A stretch of 64,000 nucleotides of DNA from Myxococcales bacterium (GTDB lineage Bacteria > Myxococcota_A > Polyangia > Polyangiales > Houyiibacteriaceae): the NCBI GenBank assembly GCA_029862185.1, contig JAOTXX010000001.1, positions 85,486 through 149,485 on the forward strand, given 5' to 3'. The notes beneath the pieces are model-generated. The model was not told the DNA's origin. It worked only from the letters and a program-made list of their open reading frames with translations, and ran no database searches. Shown here piece after piece: positions 1 to 7,736 of this stretch (within the stretch, counting starts at the first letter, position 1; the number at the start of each line of letters is the position of its first letter). A program made the position numbers and the translations under genes.

Positions 1-2455
1 AGAAGTCGTCGGCGCTGCCTTGGTATTGTGCATCGGACCAGGCCCGGATTCCGCCGGCTTTGCGAAGCTGATCGTTGGTGGCGATCCGCCAGGGCTGCGA
101 CGGAGGATCAGTGTCAGCGTCAGTGCCAGTGTCGGTGTCGGGCGCGTATTGAACCGGTCGCCAGCCCTTGAAACCTGCGCCGACGAGCTTGGTTTTGGGG
201 GTGAACAGGAAGGAGCCCCGCCAGAAACGCCGGCGGCCGACCGTGCCGTCCGGTTGAGCGTCGGCACCGATCAGGACGCCGTAATCGCTGACGCCCTGCG
301 GCTTCCAACGCGCCACGACCAAGACGTGGCCGTACGGGTCGGCGAACACGGTGCCCGGTCGCATCGCTCGCCGGCTCAAGCGCAGCGGATAAAGATCGGT
401 TTGGTCGTCGGTGGGGAGGGTGCGAGGGCTCGACGAGTGAACGGTGCCCGCCAACCTGCGAACGAATCTACGAAACGCGCCGACTTCGTCGCGGTCCGGA
501 ACGGGGTCGAGATTGCTGAGGACCGCGGTGTCACAAACCGGGGGTGTGTCTTTTCGGCCGCGCGTACACGCCCGATAGACGAATGGCAGTTGAAGCTTCC
601 ACGCGAAGTACGCTCGCAGGAAGTAGGGCAGGTCCGCACAGTCGGGCTCCAGGTCGAGCCTCGCATCCTCCCCAACCGATCGGTAGTCGTAGAGAAGGTT
701 GCGATCGCGTACCCCGATCAGCTCTTGGAGTCGAGACCAGGTGACGTCGCCGCCGCTCGGTTCACGAAAAAGCTGCTCGACGAAGGCAGCGAAGAAATTC
801 TCGGTATCCCGCTCCCACTTCCGGCTCGGCTCCCACGCGGGGCCTCGGGAGCTGCGTTTTGCGGGTGGCGCTGGATGCTTTGCAACCGCGATGGACTCGC
901 AGGCGCGCACGAGATCGCCGTCGGCAAAGACGGCGGTCCACCGGCCCGCTTCCGGCGTGGGAACCTCGACCCACCGGCTGTACGGAGGCCCATCGAGAAT
1001 CTGCTGCGCCGGTGTGACTCGAGAGCCATCCGGCGCAAAGAGAACGAGCGAGGCGGGACCCGGGTCGCGCTCGCCGGTGACGATGACGCGGAGGGGCCTC
1101 GAGGAGTCCGGTCGCTGAGGCGATCGAAAGATCGCGGTTTGTTTGTTATCGACGCATCGTCCCTCCGGAAGAGAGACCGGCGCGTTCGGGCGAAGCTCCG
1201 CGTCGGCGACCAGTGCGGGCCCGGGCGTCTTGCCCAAAACCGTGATGCGCGTGATCCGGCTCAAGAAATCACGGCGGGAGCTTCCGACGCCCAAGGAGAG
1301 GTCGCTCACCGCGACGCGATCAACGCGGTTGACCGTCTCCAGGTCGAGGCCCACGCAGGGCGTCAGGTACTCGGAGAACGCGTGGATCGCCATTGGCACG
1401 CCTTCGTTGCTCGTGCCGAGGTAGAGCATGATGTGGCCGGGAAAGTGGAGCAGCACGATTCCGCGGTGTGCGGCGGCTTCGAGCAGCAGCCGCTTTTCGT
1501 TGAGGTCCCCGACACTGGACACGTCGACACTGAACGTGCCCGCCAACGCTTGCCGCGCGCTGTGCCGCGGCAGTTCAATCCCGAAACTACCAAAGACGTC
1601 GAGGAGAAATCGCGAGCAATCGTAGCCGCCTCCCTTGCCGCCCCAGCCATAGGGTTCATCCAACACGGAGAACGCTTCGGTGAGGAGCTCTCGGCGGGTA
1701 AACGGGCGGAGCTCGCCGGCTTGCCTTCGCGTTTCGACTTCGTCGCGGTCGATCGCCGAGGAGAGCGCTTCGCTGCGGACCCAGCCGAGCGCGTACGGTG
1801 TGCGTGCGAGGAACATGCCGTTTGGCCAGCGGGCCAGAAGCTGAACGAGCTCGCCTTCGCGCATGGTGCTGCAGCGGTTGCGGTCGAAGTCCGGGTCGAT
1901 CGGAGCGGTGTAGAGGCCGCCGTCGTACGGACCACAGCGGAGGGCCTCGAGCTTCTCGACGACTCGCCACTCGTCTATCGCGTCGATCGACGCCGGCGCA
2001 CTGAACGGAGCGAGCAGGTCTGCCCCGATCGTCTTCCCGCTCGAATCGAAGAGCTCGTCCGCCTCGAGCCTCTGGCTCATGTATGCCAGGCGCTCATCGA
2101 GCTGGGTCTGCAGCGCCTCCCGATCGACCGGTGCCAGCAGATCCGTCTGACCGATCGGCTCGCCTTCCCGGGGCTCTCGGAGCGCAAGCTGGTGGCGCCG
2201 GACCGCCGCTGCGTCCATGAGCGGCTCGTCGAGGGGCCCGTAGGCCTCGTTCCGGGCAAGCCAGTATTCGAGCGTCTCATGGGCGGGAGACACATTGGCC
2301 AGGGGCGGATCGACTTTGCGGGTTTCAGGGCACCAGGCAGGGCGTGGTGGCTTCTCCGCAAGGTGAGGGCCGTCATCCCTGCACCCGGACAACGAGACAA
2401 GGCAGAGCGCTGCCGCAACGGCCAGGCGAAACGCTATGTGGGTGCCAGCATCCAT
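1..2455 (-). CDS. NlpC/P60-family lipoprotein with SH3-like domain (3' end beyond window)
   Basis: The frame is open from an ATG at 2455 to the left edge, giving at least 818 residues with no stop. The N-terminus is a lipoprotein signal with lipobox LSGC (Cys25). After a helical stretch comes an SH3-like segment, then an NlpC/P60 core: YDCSRFLLDVFGSFGIELPR with catalytic Cys280, GHIMLYLG with His341, and a possible third ligand at His358. The family cleaves peptide bonds in peptidoglycan stem peptides, so this is probably a periplasmic lipid-anchored murein hydrolase. The roughly 450 residues after the catalytic core are unassigned and far exceed a normal NlpC protein. The start overlaps the upstream hydrolase gene by 22 bp, implying one operon. 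The C-terminus is outside the window. Confidence 0.8.
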   Translation of the reverse strand, partial: MDAGTHIAFRLAVAAALCLVSLSGCRDDGPHLAEKPPRPAWCPETRKVDPPLANVSPAHETLEYWLARNEAYGPLDEPLMDAAAVRRHQLALREPREGEPIGQTDLLAPVDREALQTQLDERLAYMSQRLEADELFDSSGKTIGADLLAPFSAPASIDAIDEWRVVEKLEALRCGPYDGGLYTAPIDPDFDRNRCSTMREGELVQLLARWPNGMFLARTPYALGWVRSEALSSAIDRDEVETRRQAGELRPFTRRELLTEAFSVLDEPYGWGGKGGGYDCSRFLLDVFGSFGIELPRHSARQALAGTFSVDVSSVGDLNEKRLLLEAAAHRGIVLLHFPGHIMLYLGTSNEGVPMAIHAFSEYLTPCVGLDLETVNRVDRVAVSDLSLGVGSSRRDFLSRITRITVLGKTPGPALVADAELRPNAPVSLPEGRCVDNKQTAIFRSPQRPDSSRPLRVIVTGERDPGPASLVLFAPDGSRVTPAQQILDGPPYSRWVEVPTPEAGRWTAVFADGDLVRACESIAVAKHPAPPAKRSSRGPAWEPSRKWERDTENFFAAFVEQLFREPSGGDVTWSRLQELIGVRDRNLLYDYRSVGEDARLDLEPDCADLPYFLRAYFAWKLQLPFVYRACTRGRKDTPPVCDTAVLSNLDPVPDRDEVGAFRRFVRRLAGTVHSSSPRTLPTDDQTDLYPLRLSRRAMRPGTVFADPYGHVLVVARWKPQGVSDYGVLIGADAQPDGTVGRRRFWRGSFLFTPKTKLVGAGFKGWRPVQYAPDTDTGTDADTDPPSQPWRIATNDQLRKAGGIRAWSDAQYQGSADDF

Positions 2456-3372
2456 CGGAGGATTTGGTCTTCGACGGTACCCTCGGACCCGAGTCCAAGG
2501 TCCACGTTCTGCGGGAAGCCGACGTGGCCTCCGCGATCAGTGACGATCCGCCGCAGCCCGGTCGCATTCTGGAGCCAAGGCCGCACCGTGTCGATCGGCA
2601 CAATCGGGTCCCGTTCGGTTGCGATGAACAAAGTCGGCGTTTCGATGTCTTCGAGGACGTGGCAGGCGCTGGTCCGCGCCCAGTAGTCCTCGGCACCTGC
2701 GAACCCGTGACGCGGCGCGATCACCCGTTCGTCCCACTGTTCGATCGTGTCGATGCGGTTGGCTTCCGCCATCGAGAGAGGCACTTCACGACGCTCTGCG
2801 ACGTTGCGATAAATGTCCTTGAGGGCGTTCAAGATGTGTCGACGATAAAGCAGGCCGCGCGGCTGATCGATCGCACGCGCGCCTGGCTTCAAATCGATCG
2901 GCGAGCAGACCGCAGCAGCGGCTCGCACGCGTGGCTCGGGGCGGTCGGCGAGGTAGCGAAGCATCATGTTGCCGCCAAGCGAGTACGCGAGCAGCAGGAT
3001 CGTGTCATAGCCGGCGAGGGCGGGGCTTTGCAGCGCGGCATGGAGATCGTCGGTGAGGCCAGCATGGTAGTAGTCCGCGCCGCCGCGATCGGCGCCGCGA
3101 AGGTTGAGCCGAAGGCTGTCCAGCCCGGCGCGTGCTGCGGCAAGTGCGGCCCGGCGAGCGTAGTAGCTCGTCGCGCTGCCACCGAGCCCATGCACGATCA
3201 CCACGATGGTGTCCGATGCGCCGCTCCCGCTCAGCCGGCCGCTCAGCTCGAGCGTACCGACCGCGCCGTCGCTGAGACTCGTCTGCCAACGCTGCCAGTC
3301 CGGAGCCCTCGGCGGGAGCAGGCTATGGAGAAGAAATGGGCCTAGGGTCCAGAAGTGACCCCGCCAGCTCAT
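2434..3372 (-). CDS. YheT-type alpha/beta hydrolase
   Basis: A 312-residue alpha/beta hydrolase of the YheT/EMB8 group. The oxyanion-hole motif HGLGGS is near residue 60, the nucleophile elbow AYSLGGN near 130, the acid in TERDPIVP near 255, and the catalytic His in GGHVGF near 285. This is the complete Ser-Asp-His order of the family. YheT relatives act on esters or lipids, but the substrate is unknown. The ATG overlaps the stop of the upstream murein endopeptidase (ATGA), and its 3' end overlaps the NlpC/P60 gene by 22 bp, so the three are probably co-transcribed and translationally coupled. The family call is secure; the biochemical role is not. Confidence 0.88.
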   Translation of the reverse strand: MSWRGHFWTLGPFLLHSLLPPRAPDWQRWQTSLSDGAVGTLELSGRLSGSGASDTIVVIVHGLGGSATSYYARRAALAAARAGLDSLRLNLRGADRGGADYYHAGLTDDLHAALQSPALAGYDTILLLAYSLGGNMMLRYLADRPEPRVRAAAAVCSPIDLKPGARAIDQPRGLLYRRHILNALKDIYRNVAERREVPLSMAEANRIDTIEQWDERVIAPRHGFAGAEDYWARTSACHVLEDIETPTLFIATERDPIVPIDTVRPWLQNATGLRRIVTDRGGHVGFPQNVDLGLGSEGTVEDQILRWMLAPT

Positions 3373-4316
3373 GAATCATTGGGCTTGAGCGTGCTGACGG
3401 CCGGAGCCTGTGTAGCCCGTTGGTGCCACGAATAGAAAGGCGGGCGGTCTTTGCACATCGGGCGATCGTCGTCTGCGCAGTAAACACGGACGTGGAAGTG
3501 GCTCCGGTGTGGCGCACCGTGTCGGGGCTGCGTGATGACGCGTCGTGCGCGCATCAAGAGCTCGGGATTCGCGCGTTCCTTGATGGCCTGATTGAGCAGG
3601 CGACGCTTGATCGCATTCGACACGAAGATGTGCTGGACGTCGGTCGTCGGATGGCTGAGCAATGATTCGATTAGCGCCCAGTTTCTTGACGCGTCGAACT
3701 TGTAGAGGCTACCCCACTGCTTGCCCATAGCCTGATTGTTGAGCCGGACGAACACGTGCGCGTTCACCGGCGTCGAGCGCCTATCGAGCAGGTAGAATCC
3801 GATGTCGACATCGCGGCCACTCTGGTGCGAGACGTGCGGGCGGAATCGGCCACCACCGGGCCGCGAAAGATCACCGACCGTGAGCTCGGCGCGAGGGTAT
3901 CGAAATGCAACTTCGTGCGCGGCGCGTTCGATCAGTCGAATGAGCTCGCCGGTCGCATGGCGCGAGTCTTGCGAACCGACCTTGACCTTGAGGGCCCTAT
4001 CATCGTTGATCCGCATCCCGAATCTCAGCAGCCCGCGGTTAGGGTAGCCGACGGAAACACTGGGGTTCGGCTCGATGTCCGAAGGCGAAATGCTGCGAGG
4101 CATCCGCGCAATCTTTTCTAAGTCTGCGTCGGAAGGTTCCGCGTGCGACTCCGCATGTTGCGCTTCGCGAAGAACCGGGTTGCCGGTCATCGGGAGCTCA
4201 GCGGATGCAGACGTACCGAATGAGCCCGACAGCCACACCAGAGATGTCGCGATCAGCGCACAGATCCATGGCACTAGCCTGGATTGCGTTCCCCTCTGTG
4301 AATCCTGGTTCCCCAT
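3369..4316 (-). CDS. M74 (MepA-type) penicillin-insensitive murein endopeptidase
   Basis: A 315-residue protein with an N-terminal hydrophobic segment (about residues 15-38) ending in an ASA-like cleavage site, so it is exported. The M74/MepA metal-binding signature is present: HQSGRDVDIGF (His164, Asp169, Asp171) and HRSHFHVRV (His270, His273, His275). MepA enzymes are zinc-dependent and cut cross-links between D-Ala and meso-diaminopimelate in peptidoglycan. Length fits MepA with an extended N-terminus. It is the first gene of an overlapping trio with the hydrolase and the NlpC/P60 lipoprotein, so the operon looks devoted to wall turnover. A second M74 protein lies at 15183-16214. The 147-bp upstream gap contains a small palindrome. 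Confidence 0.88.
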   Translation of the reverse strand: MGNQDSQRGTQSRLVPWICALIATSLVWLSGSFGTSASAELPMTGNPVLREAQHAESHAEPSDADLEKIARMPRSISPSDIEPNPSVSVGYPNRGLLRFGMRINDDRALKVKVGSQDSRHATGELIRLIERAAHEVAFRYPRAELTVGDLSRPGGGRFRPHVSHQSGRDVDIGFYLLDRRSTPVNAHVFVRLNNQAMGKQWGSLYKFDASRNWALIESLLSHPTTDVQHIFVSNAIKRRLLNQAIKERANPELLMRARRVITQPRHGAPHRSHFHVRVYCADDDRPMCKDRPPFYSWHQRATQAPAVSTLKPNDS

Positions 4317-4413
4317 TTTCGCGACGGCAAGTGTGGCCCGAATCCCCTCAAGTGCCAGTGTGCAGGTTGGACTACCCTCATGCCAAGGCTGAGAGCCCGT
4401 TCAGCCTGTGTTT

Positions 4414-4428
4414 TACAGGGTTCCTGTA
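4414..4428. promoter_or_regulatory. 15-bp palindrome upstream of mepA-like gene
   Basis: TACAGG-gtt-CCTGTA is a perfect inverted repeat about 100 bp upstream of the murein endopeptidase start, in an unusually AT-rich gap between two minus-strand genes. It could be an operator or a small hairpin. No T-run follows on either strand, so it is not a good intrinsic terminator. Confidence 0.3.
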
Positions 4429-4463
4429 TCCTTGGATCGCCTTTTTACGAAAAAAACGACGAT

Positions 4464-5015
4464 TCAACCGAGTGCAGGCTGCTCCTGTGCGGCTTTTTCG
4501 AAGGGAATGTCGCCCGGAGGGGGGATTTTCGCGCCCATGAGATAGCGCAGAAAGAGCCACCAAATGACGCCGAGGCCCCACATCAGGCCGAGCACGACGC
4601 CCCCGTCGACGATCCCACGCCAGGGCTGCGGCAGCGAACGTACCCACCAGATCAGCAGAACGATCGCCACGACGAACACCCAGCTCACGGTCATCTGGCG
4701 CCGGGTCGAGTGAAAAAGGCTCATGCAAAAGGGAAGCGCGAGAATGACCCAGAGCGGCCGGGGATTCTGCCCAAGGTAGATTGCCCTGGCCACGACCCGC
4801 GGCGAGAACCGCAACTGGAAGCCACGGTAGCCCTCGAGGTAGGCATTCGCGGCGAGCCAGGCGATGTAGATGCCCTTTTGACCGTTCGTCATCAGGTCCT
4901 GAGTCCACGGTTCGAGCGCAAGCGGCGCGAGTCGCCATATCGCCCTTCCGAGCAGTAGCGACACCCAGGCGATGCCCCAGGCGGCCAATAGTTTTTCCAC
5001 CCACGGGCGCATCGT
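4464..5015 (-). CDS. Hypothetical four-helix membrane protein
   Basis: A 183-residue protein read from ATG 5015; the frame extends to a TTG at 5060, which has no better ribosome-binding site. Four hydrophobic stretches are visible: near the N-terminus (AWVSLLLGRAIW), mid-protein (VILALPFCMSLF), SWVFVVAIVLLIWWV, and GLMWGLGVIWWLFLRYLMG. The C-terminus is short and polar. No domain was recognised. It is divergent from the polysaccharide co-polymerase gene and lies upstream of the wall-hydrolase operon, so an envelope role is plausible but unproven. It could be a small accessory subunit; nothing in the sequence decides this. Confidence 0.6.
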   Translation of the reverse strand, partial: TMRPWVEKLLAAWGIAWVSLLLGRAIWRLAPLALEPWTQDLMTNGQKGIYIAWLAANAYLEGYRGFQLRFSPRVVARAIYLGQNPRPLWVILALPFCMSLFHSTRRQMTVSWVFVVAIVLLIWWVRSLPQPWRGIVDGGVVLGLMWGLGVIWWLFLRYLMGAKIPPPGDIPFEKAAQEQPALG

Positions 5016-5103
5016 CGGCCGCGACGTTAGCAGCCTCACATGGCTTGTCGACTTGCCCAAAGGGCGCCTCGACGGTCATGCTCACGGAAGCAGAGGACGC
5101 AAC

Positions 5104-7653
5104 TTGGACGACGCATCGTACGACTTTGGCGAAGAGGACGCGTCGGCTGAAAAGCCACGGCGTCCCGGCTTGCCGGTCGAGCCGCGGCGCTTGCTGTGGA
5201 TTGTTCGAGACCATCGCAAGCGCTTGCTCAAGGCGTTTCTCGTCGCGTCGGTATTCGCGCTCCTCGGATTATTCTTCGTGCCGCAAACCTTCGAGTCTTC
5301 GGCACTGCTCTTGTACGAAGGGACCCCGGAGCTGGAACGGGAGGGTGCGAGGCCCACGCCGGACGCTTTTATCGACGCTGCGATGGCGCCGAGCCGTCTT
5401 CGAGAGATGCGCGATCGACTGAGCTGGGACGTGTCGCTCGAGGACCTCGAGAGCCAGATCGAAGTATCGCAAGAAACCGACGCAGCGATGCGGATCGTCG
5501 GACGAGACAGGAGCGCTGAACGGGCGCATACGCTGACCCAAGTCGTGCTCGATGTGTTTCTTGCACGGCAGGCCAGCTTCAACCGTGCGCGGCTCGAGCG
5601 TCTCACCGCGGAGAACGAGCAGGCACTAGAACATGCCAAAAAGAAGCGGGACGAAGCCGTCGCGGCCTATCAGGTATTTCGAGAAGAGAGCGGCAAGCCC
5701 GACGTGATTCAAGAGAAAGAACAGCTCTTGGCACGCGCCGATCTTCTTCGCACCCAAGCGGAGGCGGCGTCGGTGGAGGTGGTGGCGCAGCAGGCCCGCA
5801 TCGGGGAGCTCGAAAAGGCGCAGACGGAGTTGCCGCGTCAAATGGTCGCGAGTTCGAAGAAAGGCTCACCCGTCGACTCGCCTCTTGCGCAGGCGCGGTC
5901 CGAGCTTGCTTCCGCTCGCGCTTCGTTGAGCGAGCAACATCCGAGGGTGCAGGCGCTCAAACAACGGGTTGCAAGCCTCCAAGCACAAAGGAAGGGTCAG
6001 AAGGCGGAGCTCAGCGAGCAGACGATGGCCGTCAATCCGGCCCGGTCCGCGGTCGATCAGCAGCTTGCGACGGCGCGCGCTGCGCTGGCGGGGGCCAAGG
6101 AGCGGGAATCTGCCCTCCTGGTGCTGTTGAAGACGATCAGAACGGAAATGGAATCGCTTTCCCCCGACGAAGGGGAGGCTCGACAACTGGTCGGAGCGGT
6201 GGAAGCAGCCGACGAGCGCTTCCAGCAACTCGCCAAACGGGCTGCGGAGCTTCGAGATGCATCGCTCGGGCCGATGACCGGCTTTCGCGTCTTGTCGTCC
6301 CCGATGTTGCCGGAGGAGTCGCATCGCTCCCCCGCGCATGCGTTGATGCTCGTGATGCTGCCGATCCTGACGGCGCTGATCTTCGCGGTCGTGATTATCG
6401 TGCGAAGGTTGCGAACCCTCACCGTCGAAGCCCCGCGCGAGGTTGCATGGTGGGGCAACGGCCCTGTGCTCGGCACCAGCGTGTGGCCGCGTGACCCGAG
6501 CGCGCTCGAAATCTTCGTCGACGAGCTCGAGGACTACGGAATGTACGGGGCGGGGCGAACCCTCGTCGTACCTGCCACCGAGGCCGAGCGCGAGATCGCG
6601 TGTTCGTTTGCGATGCGCCTCGCCGATGCGCCTTGGTTGGCGGCTGCGATTCTCGATGTTGGGGACAGGGCAGGCACAGCCTCGAACGCGGCTCCGGTCA
6701 TCACGCCGGCACCATCGGTACGGCCTTCCACACCGCCGTCGCGTCCGCGTCGGCTCTCCTCGCAGGCGAGCGTGTCGGTGCCCCCGGGAACCAGGCCGTC
6801 CGCGCGCCCGACGATTCAAGGTTTCGTGCCACCGAGTGGGGGCTCGCCGTCGGCGCCGCCGGTCGTCACGCCCCCTCCGAAGGCCGAGGCGGGTAAGGCC
6901 TACTCCTCGAGACCGCCGCGCAAAAAGACGATGATCGGCTTGCCCGCGGTGGAGTCGTCTCGCCCGCCCCCCATCTCCTCGACGCCCCCCTCCGCGGCGA
7001 CGGTGTCTGCGATCGGTTCGTCCGAGCCCCCCAGGCCATCCAAGGAGCCCGAGCCGTTTCGGAGGAAGCGCGGGGCGCGAGCGACGGTGCGCATGATGGT
7101 GCCCGATCCACATCCGGACCTGCCCGCGCGTGAGTCTGCGGCTGGTCCGGCTCGTGACCCAGGAGCCGAGGAGGACGCCTTCCTGCTCACTCGGCCTGTA
7201 CCCGTGGCGACCGGACCTAGCACGTCGCGCGCTGGGCGCGGGGTGCACGTGAGAACCGAAACGCCGTATGCAGGCGCCTCCAACGCCGTCATGAGTGCCG
7301 CGGTCAGGCTGCTCGGGAACGAGGAGGAGGAGCTCCGCAGCCTTCGGCCATCCGATCCACCGGATCGATCCGAGTCGCCGGGTCCTGGGTCCGTGACGGG
7401 TGTCGCGCTGGCCTGGAATGGCCCGTTGAGCGGCCCGGTGTTGCGCCGCGCTGCGCGGCTCGCGCACCGAGTGATGGTGGTGGTGTCTTCAGGCATCAGC
7501 GTGATCGAGCTGGCGCGCATCCAGACGCGTCTGGGGCGTACCAAAGCCGTCGGCTACGTGCTCGTCAACCTGGGCGATGCCTATGTGGACCTTCAGGATC
7601 GCGCGGGGCCCGTCGAAGAGTTCTGGGAGAGCGCGAGCGAGGCAGAGCGCTAG
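5104..7653 (+). CDS. Wzz-like polysaccharide co-polymerase with degenerate tyrosine-kinase domain
   Basis: The start chosen is TTG 5104, with AGAGGA 7 bp upstream; the frame is open back to 4972 but that would overlap the divergent gene. The protein has 849 residues. A cytoplasmic N-tail is followed by TM1 (about 40-59), a long periplasmic coiled coil rich in Glu, Ala and Gln, and TM2 (about 413-434), which is Wzz/PCP architecture. The cytoplasmic C-terminus resembles a CpsD/Wzc BY-kinase but is decayed: residues 454-522 align in outline (GPVLGTSVWP, then AAAILDVGDR) with no Walker A GxxGxGK[ST], and 766-830 (RVMVVVSS, VGYVLVNLGD) correspond to the kinase end without a DTPP Walker B. About 185 Pro/Ser-rich residues separate the halves. 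It probably controls chain length or export of a surface polysaccharide. No Wzx/Wzy genes are adjacent. Confidence 0.75.
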   Translation: MDDASYDFGEEDASAEKPRRPGLPVEPRRLLWIVRDHRKRLLKAFLVASVFALLGLFFVPQTFESSALLLYEGTPELEREGARPTPDAFIDAAMAPSRLREMRDRLSWDVSLEDLESQIEVSQETDAAMRIVGRDRSAERAHTLTQVVLDVFLARQASFNRARLERLTAENEQALEHAKKKRDEAVAAYQVFREESGKPDVIQEKEQLLARADLLRTQAEAASVEVVAQQARIGELEKAQTELPRQMVASSKKGSPVDSPLAQARSELASARASLSEQHPRVQALKQRVASLQAQRKGQKAELSEQTMAVNPARSAVDQQLATARAALAGAKERESALLVLLKTIRTEMESLSPDEGEARQLVGAVEAADERFQQLAKRAAELRDASLGPMTGFRVLSSPMLPEESHRSPAHALMLVMLPILTALIFAVVIIVRRLRTLTVEAPREVAWWGNGPVLGTSVWPRDPSALEIFVDELEDYGMYGAGRTLVVPATEAEREIACSFAMRLADAPWLAAAILDVGDRAGTASNAAPVITPAPSVRPSTPPSRPRRLSSQASVSVPPGTRPSARPTIQGFVPPSGGSPSAPPVVTPPPKAEAGKAYSSRPPRKKTMIGLPAVESSRPPPISSTPPSAATVSAIGSSEPPRPSKEPEPFRRKRGARATVRMMVPDPHPDLPARESAAGPARDPGAEEDAFLLTRPVPVATGPSTSRAGRGVHVRTETPYAGASNAVMSAAVRLLGNEEEELRSLRPSDPPDRSESPGPGSVTGVALAWNGPLSGPVLRRAARLAHRVMVVVSSGISVIELARIQTRLGRTKAVGYVLVNLGDAYVDLQDRAGPVEEFWESASEAER

Positions 7654-7736
7654 GATTCAAAGCGATGCCAGGGGCGCGTTGCGGCTCCAATCTCTCTAGT
7701 CTATCTAGCTTTGCGGTGCCCAACTCCGACGAGCGA

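Noticed and set aside
20-2686. A long uninterrupted plus-strand reading frame of about 890 codons over the first gene
   Set aside because: It has the same codon boundaries as the opposite-strand lipoprotein, is Arg/Ala/Gly-rich without any motif, and shadows a gene with an intact NlpC/P60 active site.
5866-7467. A minus-strand frame of over 500 codons across the co-polymerase gene
   Set aside because: It is an Arg-rich shadow of the Pro/Ser-rich linker; the plus-strand frame has the membrane helices and coiled coil.
7654-7736. Cobalamin riboswitch upstream of mutA
   Set aside because: No B12 box or long leader in the 83-bp gap.
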